From the NCBI GenBank assembly GCA_023150875.1, contig JAKLKC010000062.1, positions 1-37,408 of the forward strand: DNA of 37,408 bases, in the 5' to 3' direction. The notes beneath the pieces are model-generated. The model made no database searches, was not told the DNA's origin, and saw nothing but the letters and a program-made list of their open reading frames with translations. Origin of the DNA: Myxococcota bacterium. GTDB lineage: Bacteria > Myxococcota_A > UBA796 > UBA9615 > JAKLKC01. The position numbers were made by a program, and so were the translations under genes. Below, one piece after another: positions 16,899 to 26,200 of the stretch. Positions within the stretch are counted from its first letter, which is position 1, and each line of letters opens with the position of its first letter.

Positions 16899-18832
16899 GC
16901 GGACACCCGAGGGGTCCCCGGCCGGCGGGGGGCATCCGCCGAAGCCAGCTCCTGACCGGGGGCGGTCCCGGCGCCCTGGTCGACCTCCTGGACGACGCCG
17001 TGATCGTGGGCGGCCCCGACGCGTGGCGCTACTCGAGCGACGGCGAGGGGTACGTCGTGGAGCCGAGGCTCCAGGCCAAGGCCCAGCGCATGCTCCGCGG
17101 AATGCCGTGGTGGCCGCACCCGGGCGTGCGCCTCCGCCTGCCGCCGGAGTGCGACGACGACGAGCCGCGGGGCGGCGCAGGGATCCAGGTGTGGACCTTC
17201 CCGAACTGGTTCCTGTGTCAGAGCCAGAGGTGCAGCTCCCTCGTCCACCGGACCGGTTTGGACAAGGGGGGGCATCGCTGCGCGTCGTCCCAGAAGAAGA
17301 CCATGCCGGTGGTGCCGACCCGCTTCGTCACCGCCTGCCCGCGGGGGCACGTTCAGGACGTGGATTGGAAGTGGTTCGTGCACCGCGGCCAGGCGGGGGA
17401 CGGCCCGGAGCAGGTGCCGGGCACGCTTCGGGTCTACTGCACGCGCCTTCCCGGCTCCGGCCGTCCCGGGGATCCCTTGGGCGCGGAGTGGAACACCGAC
17501 CTGTACATCGCCCAGGTGGGCACCAGCGGGGACCTCGCCGACCTCGTGATCGGGTGCCGGAGTTGCGGGAGGAGCCGCGGCATGCAGGACCTCGCCCAGA
17601 AGGAGATCCTGGGCCGGTGTCCGGGGCGCCGCCCCTGGCTCGGATTCGGGAGCCACGAGGACTGCGACCAGAAGGTGCGGCTGTTGACCCGCACCGCGAC
17701 CCACGCCTACTTCCCCCAGGTGATCAGCGCCCTGTCCATCCCCGATCCCTCGGAGCGGCTCCGGGCGGCGGTGGAGTCGGTGTGGGACCTGGTGAAGGCG
17801 GCGGAGCCGGAGACGCTGGCGGTGTTCCGGACCATCGGCGTCATCCAGAAGGCCCTCGCCAACTTCGAGGACCACGCCGTGATGGCGGAGATCCACCGGC
17901 GCCGCGTGGGGATCCCGGTCCAGGTGCCCGGCGTCCGCGAGACGGAGTGGCTGGCGATGATGCAGGCCCCGTACGAGAAGGCGGGGGACCACCCGCGGCC
18001 GCGGGAGACCTGGTTCGCCCGCCGGTTGAGGATGGACCTGCCGGACTTCCTGGACCGGGTGGTCCTCGTCCGGCACCTGCGCGAGGTGCGCGCCCAGGTC
18101 GGCTTCACCCGGATCGACGGCGTGCAGGGCGACGCCGAGGCCGAGTTCGGGCTCGACGAGCTCCGCACCGCGCCCCTGTCCTTGGACGCCGACTGGATCC
18201 CCACGGCGGAGGTCCTGGGCGAGGGGATCTTCCTGGCCTTCGACGAGGCGAAGGTCCGCGCGTGGGAGGGCACCGAGACGGCTCCCAACCCGGCGGTCGC
18301 GGCCCGGGTGCGACAGTTCCAGGCGGCGCTCAAGCGGTACAACGAGGGGAGGCGGGTGGTGGTGACCTTCCCCGGCGCCCGCTTCCTGATGCTGCACAGC
18401 CTGGCGCACCTGCTGATCACGGCGATCTCGCTGGAGTGCGGGTACGCGGCCACGGCCATCCGGGAGCGGATCTACTGCGCCCCGGCGGACGCGCCGGTGC
18501 CCCGGGCGGGGATCCTGCTCTACACCGGCACCCCCGGCAGCGAGGGCACCTTGGGCGGGCTGGTGGAGGTGGGGCGGAAGGTCCTCCACCACCTGAGGCG
18601 GGCGGCCGAGATGGGGCGGCTGTGCAGCAACGACCCGGTGTGCGCCCATCACGACCCGTCGGACGGCCAGGAGGGTCGCCACCGCGAGGGGGCGGCCTGC
18701 CACGGCTGCCTGCTCATCGGCGAGCCGTCGTGCGAGCGGATGAACCAGGACCTGGACCGGCGGCTGGTGGTGCCGACCGTCGAGGGGGACGAGGCGGCGT
18801 TCCTGGGGGACTGGATGGCCTCGTGGGGCTGA
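16895..18832 (+). CDS. drmB: DrmB, DUF1998-domain core subunit of DISARM
   Basis: A 645-residue DUF1998 protein, the partner of DrmA in the DISARM core complex. The N-terminus reads IRRSQLLTGGGPGALVDLL. Several Cys pairs suggest zinc sites: FLCQSQRC, FVTACPRGH, IGCRSCGRSRG and, near the C-terminus, LCSNDPVCAHH followed by GAACHGCLLIGEPSC. The block HSLAHLLITAISLECGY, then ILLYTGTPGSEGTLGGL, is the DUF1998 signature. The start is GTG at 16895, inside the drmA stop (GTGA overlap) with GGGGAGGG upstream. The long open frame further upstream lies antiphase inside drmA and is not used. The last codons overlap the proposed drmC start by 10 nt. Confidence 0.93.
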   Translation: MSGHPRGPRPAGGIRRSQLLTGGGPGALVDLLDDAVIVGGPDAWRYSSDGEGYVVEPRLQAKAQRMLRGMPWWPHPGVRLRLPPECDDDEPRGGAGIQVWTFPNWFLCQSQRCSSLVHRTGLDKGGHRCASSQKKTMPVVPTRFVTACPRGHVQDVDWKWFVHRGQAGDGPEQVPGTLRVYCTRLPGSGRPGDPLGAEWNTDLYIAQVGTSGDLADLVIGCRSCGRSRGMQDLAQKEILGRCPGRRPWLGFGSHEDCDQKVRLLTRTATHAYFPQVISALSIPDPSERLRAAVESVWDLVKAAEPETLAVFRTIGVIQKALANFEDHAVMAEIHRRRVGIPVQVPGVRETEWLAMMQAPYEKAGDHPRPRETWFARRLRMDLPDFLDRVVLVRHLREVRAQVGFTRIDGVQGDAEAEFGLDELRTAPLSLDADWIPTAEVLGEGIFLAFDEAKVRAWEGTETAPNPAVAARVRQFQAALKRYNEGRRVVVTFPGARFLMLHSLAHLLITAISLECGYAATAIRERIYCAPADAPVPRAGILLYTGTPGSEGTLGGLVEVGRKVLHHLRRAAEMGRLCSNDPVCAHHDPSDGQEGRHREGAACHGCLLIGEPSCERMNQDLDRRLVVPTVEGDEAAFLGDWMASWG

Positions 18833-19626
18833 GGGACTGGCTGGCGGGACTGGGAACGGAGGAGCTGCGAAGGCTCCTGGCGGCGGTGCGCGGGGGGAGG
18901 GTGCGCCCCGGCGCGTCGCGGGCGCTCCTGATACAGCTCGGGCTGCCCGGGCATTGGTCCGAGCCGCTGGAGATCCTGGCCGCGGGGGGCTGGACGGCGG
19001 CGACGCTGGCGGAGGCGCTGGCCTGGGGCGTCCAGGAGAGGGAGAGGTCGGACGGGGGCCGCCTGCACCTGGTGTCCACGGACCCCGGGATCGCCGACGC
19101 CGGCTTCGTGGGGACGGCGGTGGTGCTCCGCCAGCTCTTCAAGAGGGCGGAGCGCGAGGTGCTGATCGCGGGCTTCCGGGTGACCGACCGGGGGATCCTG
19201 GAGTGCCTGCGGCGCCCCGACGCGGGGGCGCTGGACGTGCGGATGTTCCTGGACCTGGACCCCTCGGTCGACGCCCACGGCCGCAAGCGCCCGCCCCCCT
19301 GGCCGCCCCGCCCGGAGCTGCCCGGGCGCTGGTGGCGGGAGTTCGTGGGGGAGGTGTGGCCGGAGGCCCTGGATCCGCCCCGGGCCTGGTACTCGCCGCT
19401 GACCCTTGGCCCCGACGAGGAGGGAGCGTGGAGGTCGATGCACATCAAGTCCGTGGTGATCGACCGGCACACCTGGCTCGTGACCTCGGCCAACCTGACC
19501 GACCGGGGCCAGTACCGGAACCTGGAATTGGGGGCGGTGGTGGAGGACGCCACGGTCGCCGAGAGGGTGATCCGCCACTTCGAGCTGTGGGTCGAGGCGG
19601 GGGTGATGGTGGAGTTCCCGGAGTAG
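18823..19626 (+). CDS. drmC: DrmC, phospholipase D-family subunit of DISARM
   Basis: A 267-residue PLD-superfamily protein. It has one clear HKD motif, MHIKSVVIDRHTWLVTSANL (His207, Lys209, Asp214), and no obvious second HKD, so a catalytic unit would need a dimer, as in other single-motif PLD nucleases. The N-terminal half (about residues 1-80) is helical, with LRDWLAGLGTEELRRLLAAV. DrmC is part of the conserved drmABC set, although published work found it dispensable for defence in the Bacillus system. The start is taken as GTG 18823, overlapping the drmB end by 10 nt; the GTG is only moderately supported by a GGGGGA about 13 nt upstream. It closes the DISARM operon. Confidence 0.88.
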   Translation: MGLRDWLAGLGTEELRRLLAAVRGGRVRPGASRALLIQLGLPGHWSEPLEILAAGGWTAATLAEALAWGVQERERSDGGRLHLVSTDPGIADAGFVGTAVVLRQLFKRAEREVLIAGFRVTDRGILECLRRPDAGALDVRMFLDLDPSVDAHGRKRPPPWPPRPELPGRWWREFVGEVWPEALDPPRAWYSPLTLGPDEEGAWRSMHIKSVVIDRHTWLVTSANLTDRGQYRNLELGAVVEDATVAERVIRHFELWVEAGVMVEFPE

Positions 19627-19863
19627 GCAAGACTCGGCCCCCACCTCGCCATCCGTTCCCTGGCACGGGGCGTGGGGCGTTCCCACCGGCGCGGGCTCGA
19701 AGGAATGTACATGTGTTGGTGCCTGACCCCCTGTGTCGGGTCGGTGTGATCCGGCATCCGCTCGACCGGGGGGTGGCATCCTGGGCTCGACTCGCCCGGC
19801 GATCCCTTGACCGGGACCGGCGGGAGGCGCAGGATCGACCTCGCTGGTCCCGCTGGAGCGCCG
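19627..19863. other. Intergenic gap after DISARM
   Basis: 237 bp without a credible gene. It holds an inverted repeat GACCC...GGGTC at about 19728-19742 next to GGTGCCTGACCCC. This could be a weak terminator or a degenerate interspersed repeat. No U-tract follows. Confidence 0.4.
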
Positions 19864-22800
19864 ATGCTGCGAGGAGCTGACTCCGCACGTTTCTTGCGTT
19901 GGCTGTGGATCTCCGGGATCGGGGTGGGGTGGGGATGTGCCCTTCCGCAGTGGTGGGACGTTCCGGACATCGTCCACGGAGGTGGTGGCGTCGGGAGGGA
20001 AGCCCCGACGAAGGAGGGGGACCCCACCCTGACGGGCCCGCCGGACGCGGACGGGGACGGGTGGACCGCCGGCGCGGACTGCGACGACGGGGATCCGGGT
20101 GTCCACCCCGGGGCCGCCGAGCGCTGCAACGGCGTCGACGACGACTGCAACGGCAGCATCGACGACGACGCCGACGGGAACGGTCATCCGGACTGCGCCC
20201 CCCCGGATCCGCCCATCCCGTTGGCCTGTCCGGAGCGTCGGGTGGCGGTGCTCCCCGTCGGCGGGGCGAGCTTCTCGGAGGACGAGGGGAACGTGGCCAA
20301 GGCCTACGGAGCGCTGGGCGACCTCGACGGCGACGGCTACGACGACGTCGCCATCGGAGGCTACTACTGCTACGGGTCGGGGCACGGCATCCCGTGTTAC
20401 TCCATGGTCGCCGTGGTCTTCGGCAGCCGTCTCGCCGACGGCAGGTGGGGACGCGACTCGTTCAAGTGGACCAACGACGACGTCCACCTGGACCCCCAAG
20501 GCGTCACCCGGGCCGGAGATCTGGACGGAGACGGCACCCAGGACATGGCGGTGGTGGGGAGCGACGAGGTCCTGGTGTATCGGGGGCCCCTGGGGGTCCA
20601 CGGGGATCTGGACACCCCCGATGCCCGCGTCGGCGAGGGCGGGGACGGCGCGTTCCCGCGGGCTCCCCTGGCCGGGGGATTCGACCTGACCGGCGACGGG
20701 TGGCCCGACCTGGTGGTCGCCGCTTCCGGGGACCTGGAAGCAGGCGCGGCGTGGGTGCTCTTCGGTCCCCTGTCGTCGGGAATGGTTCCTGGAGCGCGGC
20801 TGATCGCCGAGGGGGCGGAGGACGAGGCGGGGGTGGCACTGGCGGTCGGTGGTGACCTCAACGGCGACGGCATCGCCGACCTCCTCGTGGGCGCGCCGGG
20901 GAACGACGCTTCGGCGCCGGGAGCGGGTGTGGTGTACGGTATCTTCGGCCCCATCGAGTCCGATCGGGAACTCGCCTCGGCCGACGTGCGGATCCTGGGG
21001 GATCCGGCTCAACCCGGGGCCGGAGCCGGTACTTCGGTGGCCTTCCCCGGGGACGTCGACGGCGACGGGTGGGAGGACGTGCTGGTCGGAGCGCCGGGCT
21101 ACACGCTGGAGGGTGGCCAGGCCGGCGCGGCCTACCTGGTGCGCGGACCCCTCACCGGGGAGCTGTCCCTCGCCGACGCCGACGCCACCCTGGTGGGTAG
21201 CCCCCTTCACCAGGACCGCGCCGGGACCCTGGTCAGCGGCGCGGGGGACTCCAACGCCGACGGCTTCCCGGACCTGGCCATCGGGGCGCCCGGCAGCGGG
21301 GTGGGGTTCGGTGGCGGCGGGGTGTACGTGGTCACGGGTCCGGTCCGGGGCCGGGTGGACCTCGCGGGGGCGGCCCGGTTGCTGATCCCGGACCACCCCA
21401 GCTCCGTGGGCGAAATGTTCGCCCCCGCAGGCGACGTGAACGGGGACGGGGCGGACGACCTGGCGATGGGTGGAACGTGGCGGTATGACGATCCCTGGTC
21501 CGAGTACCTGGCCGAGATCCCGGGTCCCGATCCGATGGTCGTGCCTGGATGCATCGGGCAAGACGCGGATGGGGACGGCGTCTCCGGAGTCGACGGCGAT
21601 TGCGACGATCACGACGGCTCGGTGAACCCGGGGGCCGCCGAGATCTGCGATGGGTTGGACAACGACTGCGACGGCCACGCCGACGGAGGGGGGGGCGTGG
21701 ACGCCGATGGGGACGGCTTCTCGCCCTGCGACGGTGACTGCGACGACGGGGATCCCGCGGCGTCCCCCGGCCACACCGAGTCCTGCGGCAACGGCCGGGA
21801 CGACGACTGCTCCCCCGCGCCGGAAGGATGCGGGCCCTACGGGGCAGCGGAGATCTCCCATGTCTGGGAAGGGATCGCGCTCGGTGAGGGGGGTGACCGG
21901 TTCGGCCACGGCGTGGCCGCGGCGGGCGACGTCACCGGAGACGGCGTTCCCGACGTCCTGGTCGGCGCGCCCTCCCACGGGACCGAGGACGGCTCTCCCA
22001 ACGGGGCGGGGGCCGCCGTCCTGCTTCCGGGTCCCTTCCCGGCCGCCGACGGCGGAATGGCGGAGGGCACCGCGATCTGGCTCCGGGGCCGCGAAAGGGA
22101 GTTCGCGGGCACCTTCCTCGCCGGTGGGGGCGACGTGAACGCCGATGGGGTGGGCGACGTGGTGGTGGGCTCACCCTACGGCGGTCCCGAGATGGGAGAC
22201 GGGGGCGCGATGTGGGTGGTGCTGGGGCCGATCTCGTCCGACGTGGACCTCGAGAGCGCGGACGCGGTAGTCACCTCCGGATCGATCAATATCGCCTACG
22301 CCGTCGCCATGGCCGGGGACACGAACGGGGACGGGCACGACGACGTCTGGGTGGCTGGAACGGACGGCGCCTGGCTCTTCCTGGGTCCCGTCGTCGGCGA
22401 ACACGACCTGGAGACCGACGCCGACGCGTTCATCCGGATCTCCGGGGGATCGTGCGGGAGCGCCCTCAGTATCGCCTACGCGGGCGACGTCGATGGGGAC
22501 GGCTACGACGACGTGCTCTTCGGCGGCGACGGACCCGACGATGACTTCTACGGCGTGTTGAGCGGGTATTGCGGAGACAGCTATCTCTTCCTGGGCCCGG
22601 TCTCGGGCAACGTCGCGCTGAGCAGAGCCGAGGCCCAACTCCCGGGGGGCATCGCCCTCGGGGGCGCGGACGTCGACGGCGACGGGCTCTCGGACGTCCT
22701 CGTCGGTGACCGGAGCGACGATGCCGACGATGCCCAGGCCGGCCGGGTGATGGTCTTCCTGGGTCCGGTGACCGGGTCCCCGTCGCGCAGCGATGCGTGG

Positions 22801-23157
22801 TTCTCGGTGGAGGGGGAGGTCCCCTTCGACCACGCCGCCTATGGCACGGTCGCCGACCTGGACGGCGACGGGTGGCCCGATCTGGTGGTCACCGCCCCGG
22901 GGAGCGACCGAGGCGGCACCGACGCCGGCGCCGCCTACGTGCTCCTCGGCCCTCTGGCGGGCTCACGCTCCCTCTCCGATGCGGACGGCATTCTCACCGG
23001 TCCCGGCGAGGGCGCGTGGCTCAGGGCGGTCGCGGGGCTCGGAGACACCGACGGGGACGGCTACGGAGACCTCTACTTCGGAGCCGCGTGGGACAGCCCC
23101 GCTTCGCCGGAAGAGGTCGGCCAGGGGGGATGGGTCGGCGGTGGGCCCGGACGGTGA
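19864..23157 (+). CDS. FG-GAP repeat lipoprotein with MopE metal-binding motifs (intact)
   Basis: A 1,097-residue exported protein. The N-terminus (MLRGADSARFLRWLWIS...GWGC) looks like a signal peptide with a lipobox-like Cys. Residues about 55-110 hold a MopE-type motif (DGDGWTAGADCDDGDPG...CNGVDDDCNGSIDD), and two more lie at about 560-660. The remainder is at least ten FG-GAP/integrin-alpha-type blades of the form GDxDGDGxxDLxVGAP...GAAYLxxGP, which form Ca-binding beta-propellers. Its likely role is adhesion or surface binding; the partner is unknown. ATG 19864 has GGAG 5 nt upstream. It is the uninterrupted paralogue of the next gene and contains many potential insertion sites (GACGGxGACGG), none carrying the 82-nt insert. 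Confidence 0.88.
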   Translation: MLRGADSARFLRWLWISGIGVGWGCALPQWWDVPDIVHGGGGVGREAPTKEGDPTLTGPPDADGDGWTAGADCDDGDPGVHPGAAERCNGVDDDCNGSIDDDADGNGHPDCAPPDPPIPLACPERRVAVLPVGGASFSEDEGNVAKAYGALGDLDGDGYDDVAIGGYYCYGSGHGIPCYSMVAVVFGSRLADGRWGRDSFKWTNDDVHLDPQGVTRAGDLDGDGTQDMAVVGSDEVLVYRGPLGVHGDLDTPDARVGEGGDGAFPRAPLAGGFDLTGDGWPDLVVAASGDLEAGAAWVLFGPLSSGMVPGARLIAEGAEDEAGVALAVGGDLNGDGIADLLVGAPGNDASAPGAGVVYGIFGPIESDRELASADVRILGDPAQPGAGAGTSVAFPGDVDGDGWEDVLVGAPGYTLEGGQAGAAYLVRGPLTGELSLADADATLVGSPLHQDRAGTLVSGAGDSNADGFPDLAIGAPGSGVGFGGGGVYVVTGPVRGRVDLAGAARLLIPDHPSSVGEMFAPAGDVNGDGADDLAMGGTWRYDDPWSEYLAEIPGPDPMVVPGCIGQDADGDGVSGVDGDCDDHDGSVNPGAAEICDGLDNDCDGHADGGGGVDADGDGFSPCDGDCDDGDPAASPGHTESCGNGRDDDCSPAPEGCGPYGAAEISHVWEGIALGEGGDRFGHGVAAAGDVTGDGVPDVLVGAPSHGTEDGSPNGAGAAVLLPGPFPAADGGMAEGTAIWLRGREREFAGTFLAGGGDVNADGVGDVVVGSPYGGPEMGDGGAMWVVLGPISSDVDLESADAVVTSGSINIAYAVAMAGDTNGDGHDDVWVAGTDGAWLFLGPVVGEHDLETDADAFIRISGGSCGSALSIAYAGDVDGDGYDDVLFGGDGPDDDFYGVLSGYCGDSYLFLGPVSGNVALSRAEAQLPGGIALGGADVDGDGLSDVLVGDRSDDADDAQAGRVMVFLGPVTGSPSRSDAWFSVEGEVPFDHAAYGTVADLDGDGWPDLVVTAPGSDRGGTDAGAAYVLLGPLAGSRSLSDADGILTGPGEGAWLRAVAGLGDTDGDGYGDLYFGAAWDSPASPEEVGQGGWVGGGPGR

Positions 23158-23297
23158 GGGCGTCTTCAGGGCGACGGCCCCGCGGGAATGACCGCGGCGC
23201 GCGGCGTTTCCGCCCAGTTTCCCCCGAGCCCAGTTCCCGTGGTTCAATGGGGTGAACGGGGGCCCGTGCCCTCGCCGTCCGCCTGGGGGGACCCGCG

Positions 23298-26200
23298 ATG
23301 CGACCGACGCCCGCGCGACTGCCGCTGCTCTTGATCCTCTGCCTCGTCGGGTGCGGTGGCCTGGGGGGTGACGACGACGCATCCCCCGACGACGACTCCA
23401 CGCCCGACGACGACTCCACGCCCGACGACGACGCCACGTCCGACGACGACTCCGCGCCCGACGACGACTCCGCGGCCGAGGTGGACGCCGACGCCGACGG
23501 GTCCCCAGCGGCGGAGGACTGCGACGACGCGGATCCCGGGGTCCGTCCGGGGATCATCGAGGTCTGCGACGGGGTCGATGACGACTGCGACGGGGCGGTG
23601 GATGACGATTGCGGGCTGCTGGGCGAGTTCACCCTCGCCGCCGCACACGGGACCTGGTACGGGGCGTCCCCGGACGACTACGCGGGTGAATTCCTCGGTG
23701 CAGCGGGCGACGTGGACGGGTTTGGCCGTACGGACCGTTGACCCAGGGGCACCGGTGGTGCGCCTGGGCCTACGGACCGTAGGACAAACGCCGAAGGCCG
23801 GGGATGGTCTCGCCGACCTGCTGGTCGATGTGCCGTATTACGCCCTCGGCCCGAGCAAGACCCCGGGACGGCTCTACCTGGTCCCGGGACCGGGATGGGG
23901 CGTCCATCCCCTTTCGGAGGCACAGCCGGTCATCGACGGAGAAGTGTGGACCGCCACCGGGCTCGGCGACATGGACGGGGACGGCTTCTCCGACATCGCG
24001 GTCTCCCTCCGCCTGGGTGAAGGAGAACTCGTGGAGCGCCACACGTTGGTGTTCCGCGGCCCCGTCACCGCGCTGCGCTCACCCGCCGATGCCGACGTGG
24101 TCCTCACCGACGGCGATGGCGGCGGGTTCATGGCGACGTCCCTCACCGCGGTGGGAGACGTGGACGGTGACGGCCACGGCGACCTGCTGGTTTCCAACTC
24201 GGACTCCGACGATGACACGTGGACCGGCGCCTTCCTGCTCCGGGGCCCCCTCGCCGGGACGGTCTCCCTCGCCGACGCGGCGGCCCGGTTCGACGGCGAG
24301 TCCATCGGCGAGGCCCTCGCCTACGTGCCGGCGGCGGGGGGAGACATCGACGGTGACGGATACGCGGACCTGGCCCTGGGCCTCGCTGGGACGGAGCTGG
24401 GGGGCGAAGGCTCGGGCGCGGTGTGCATCGTGTACGGGCCGGTGTCCGGCGACGTACACCTCGAGGACGCGGGCGCATTCCTGGTGGGCGAGTACTTCCA
24501 CGACGGCGCCTGGGTGCCCGCCGTCGGCGACGTGGACGGAGACGGCCATGACGACGTCATCGTGGGCGCGAGGGACCACTCCGAGGACTCCACCTACGAG
24601 GGAGCAGCGTACGTCGTGTACGGCCCCGTCTACGGGACGTTCCGCCTCGGCCTCTCGGACGCCCGCGTCCGCGGGCGCTGGGCTTACGACCGCATCGGGG
24701 GCAAGGTGGCGGTGGGGGACTTCGACGCGGACTGCTACGCCGACCTGCTGCTGGGCTCCGAGCGTGCGATGGGCCCGTTGGGCCTGGATGAGTCCGGCAT
24801 GGGCTTCGTCGTCTACGGGCCCCTCGCGGGGGAGGTCTCCGTGGGCGACGCCCACGCCTCATTGGAAGGCGTGGCGGTATCCGAGTACGCCGGGTATACC
24901 GTCGCCGCCCCCGGGGACATGGACGGCGACGGGTACCCGGATCTCGCCGTGACCGCCTATGGCCACGACGAGGCGGATGGCCTCTACGGCGCCGGTGCGG
25001 CGTACGTCCTCCGCGGCGGCCCGGTCTCTCGCCCCGACGCCGACGGGGACGGCTGGGAGCCCGGCTACGGGGACTGCGACGACGCGGACCCGGACGTGTA
25101 CGGCAGAGCCGTCGAGCGGGTGGACGGGGTGGACCAGGACTGCGACGGGCGCGTCGACGACATTGAGCTGGCGCGGGGCCCGGCGCTGCGGACCGGCCTG
25201 GCGCCGGGCGACGGCGCCGGGTCCGCGCTGGCGATGGGGGGCGATCTCGACGGCGACGGGTGGGACGACCTGGCGGTGGGGGTGCCCGGGGACGACGCCG
25301 GCGGAACCGATGCCGGCGCCGTGTACGTGCTGTCGGGCCCCGTGGTGGGCGAGGGGGATCTATCGTCGGCGGTCGCCTTCCTGGTCGGGGAGGCGACTGC
25401 GGACGGTGCGGGCACAGCGGTGGGCGCGCAGGGGGATATCAACGGCGACGGGTGGGACGACCTGCTGGTGGGGGCGCCATACTCGGCCGAGGGCGGCGCC
25501 TCGACGGGAGCGGTCTACGTCATCCTGGGACCCGTGGCGGGGGAGATCGACCTCGCCGAGGCCGACGCCCGGATCGGCGGCGAGTCGGCGGGAGACTCCT
25601 TCGGCTGGGCAGTGGCGGCCGGCGACCTGGACGGGGACGGGTTCGGCGACCTCGTCGCCGGAGCCCCGGGGAACGACGCCGGGGGGGCAAGCGCGGGGGC
25701 CGTGTACGTGATCCCGGGCCCCGTGTATGGAGACGTTTCCGTCGCGGACGTCGGGAGGAGGTGGTCCGGGGAGGCCGCCGGAGACCAGGCCGGATACGCG
25801 GTCGGGGGCGGAGGGGACATCAACGGGTTTGGCCGTACGGACCGTTGGCCCAGGGGCACCAGTGGTGCGCCTGGGCCTACGGACCGTAGGACAAACGCCG
25901 AAGGCCGGGGACGGGCTCGCCGACGTGCTGGCGGGGGCCTTCCTTTCCGACGCCGGTGGAGTCGACTCGGGGTGCGCCTACGTCCTCTTCGGGCCGGTCC
26001 CGTCCGCGGGATCCCTCGCCGACGCCCCCGCGCGCCTCCCGGGCGAGGCGGCCGGGGACGGGGCGGGAAGGTGGGTGGCCGTCGCGGGCGACACCGACGG
26101 CGACGGCTTCGCCGAGCTCCTGGTGGGCGCGTTCCGGAGCGACGGCGGGGGCGCCGACGCCGGATCCGGCTACCTCCTCTCGGGCCCTCTGGAGGCCGGC

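Noticed and set aside
19700-19745. GGTGCCTGACCCC... as another REP or mobile element
   Set aside because: Only one clear copy in the window (a weak resemblance at about 37340-37355) and no flanking transposase; kept only as an intergenic note.
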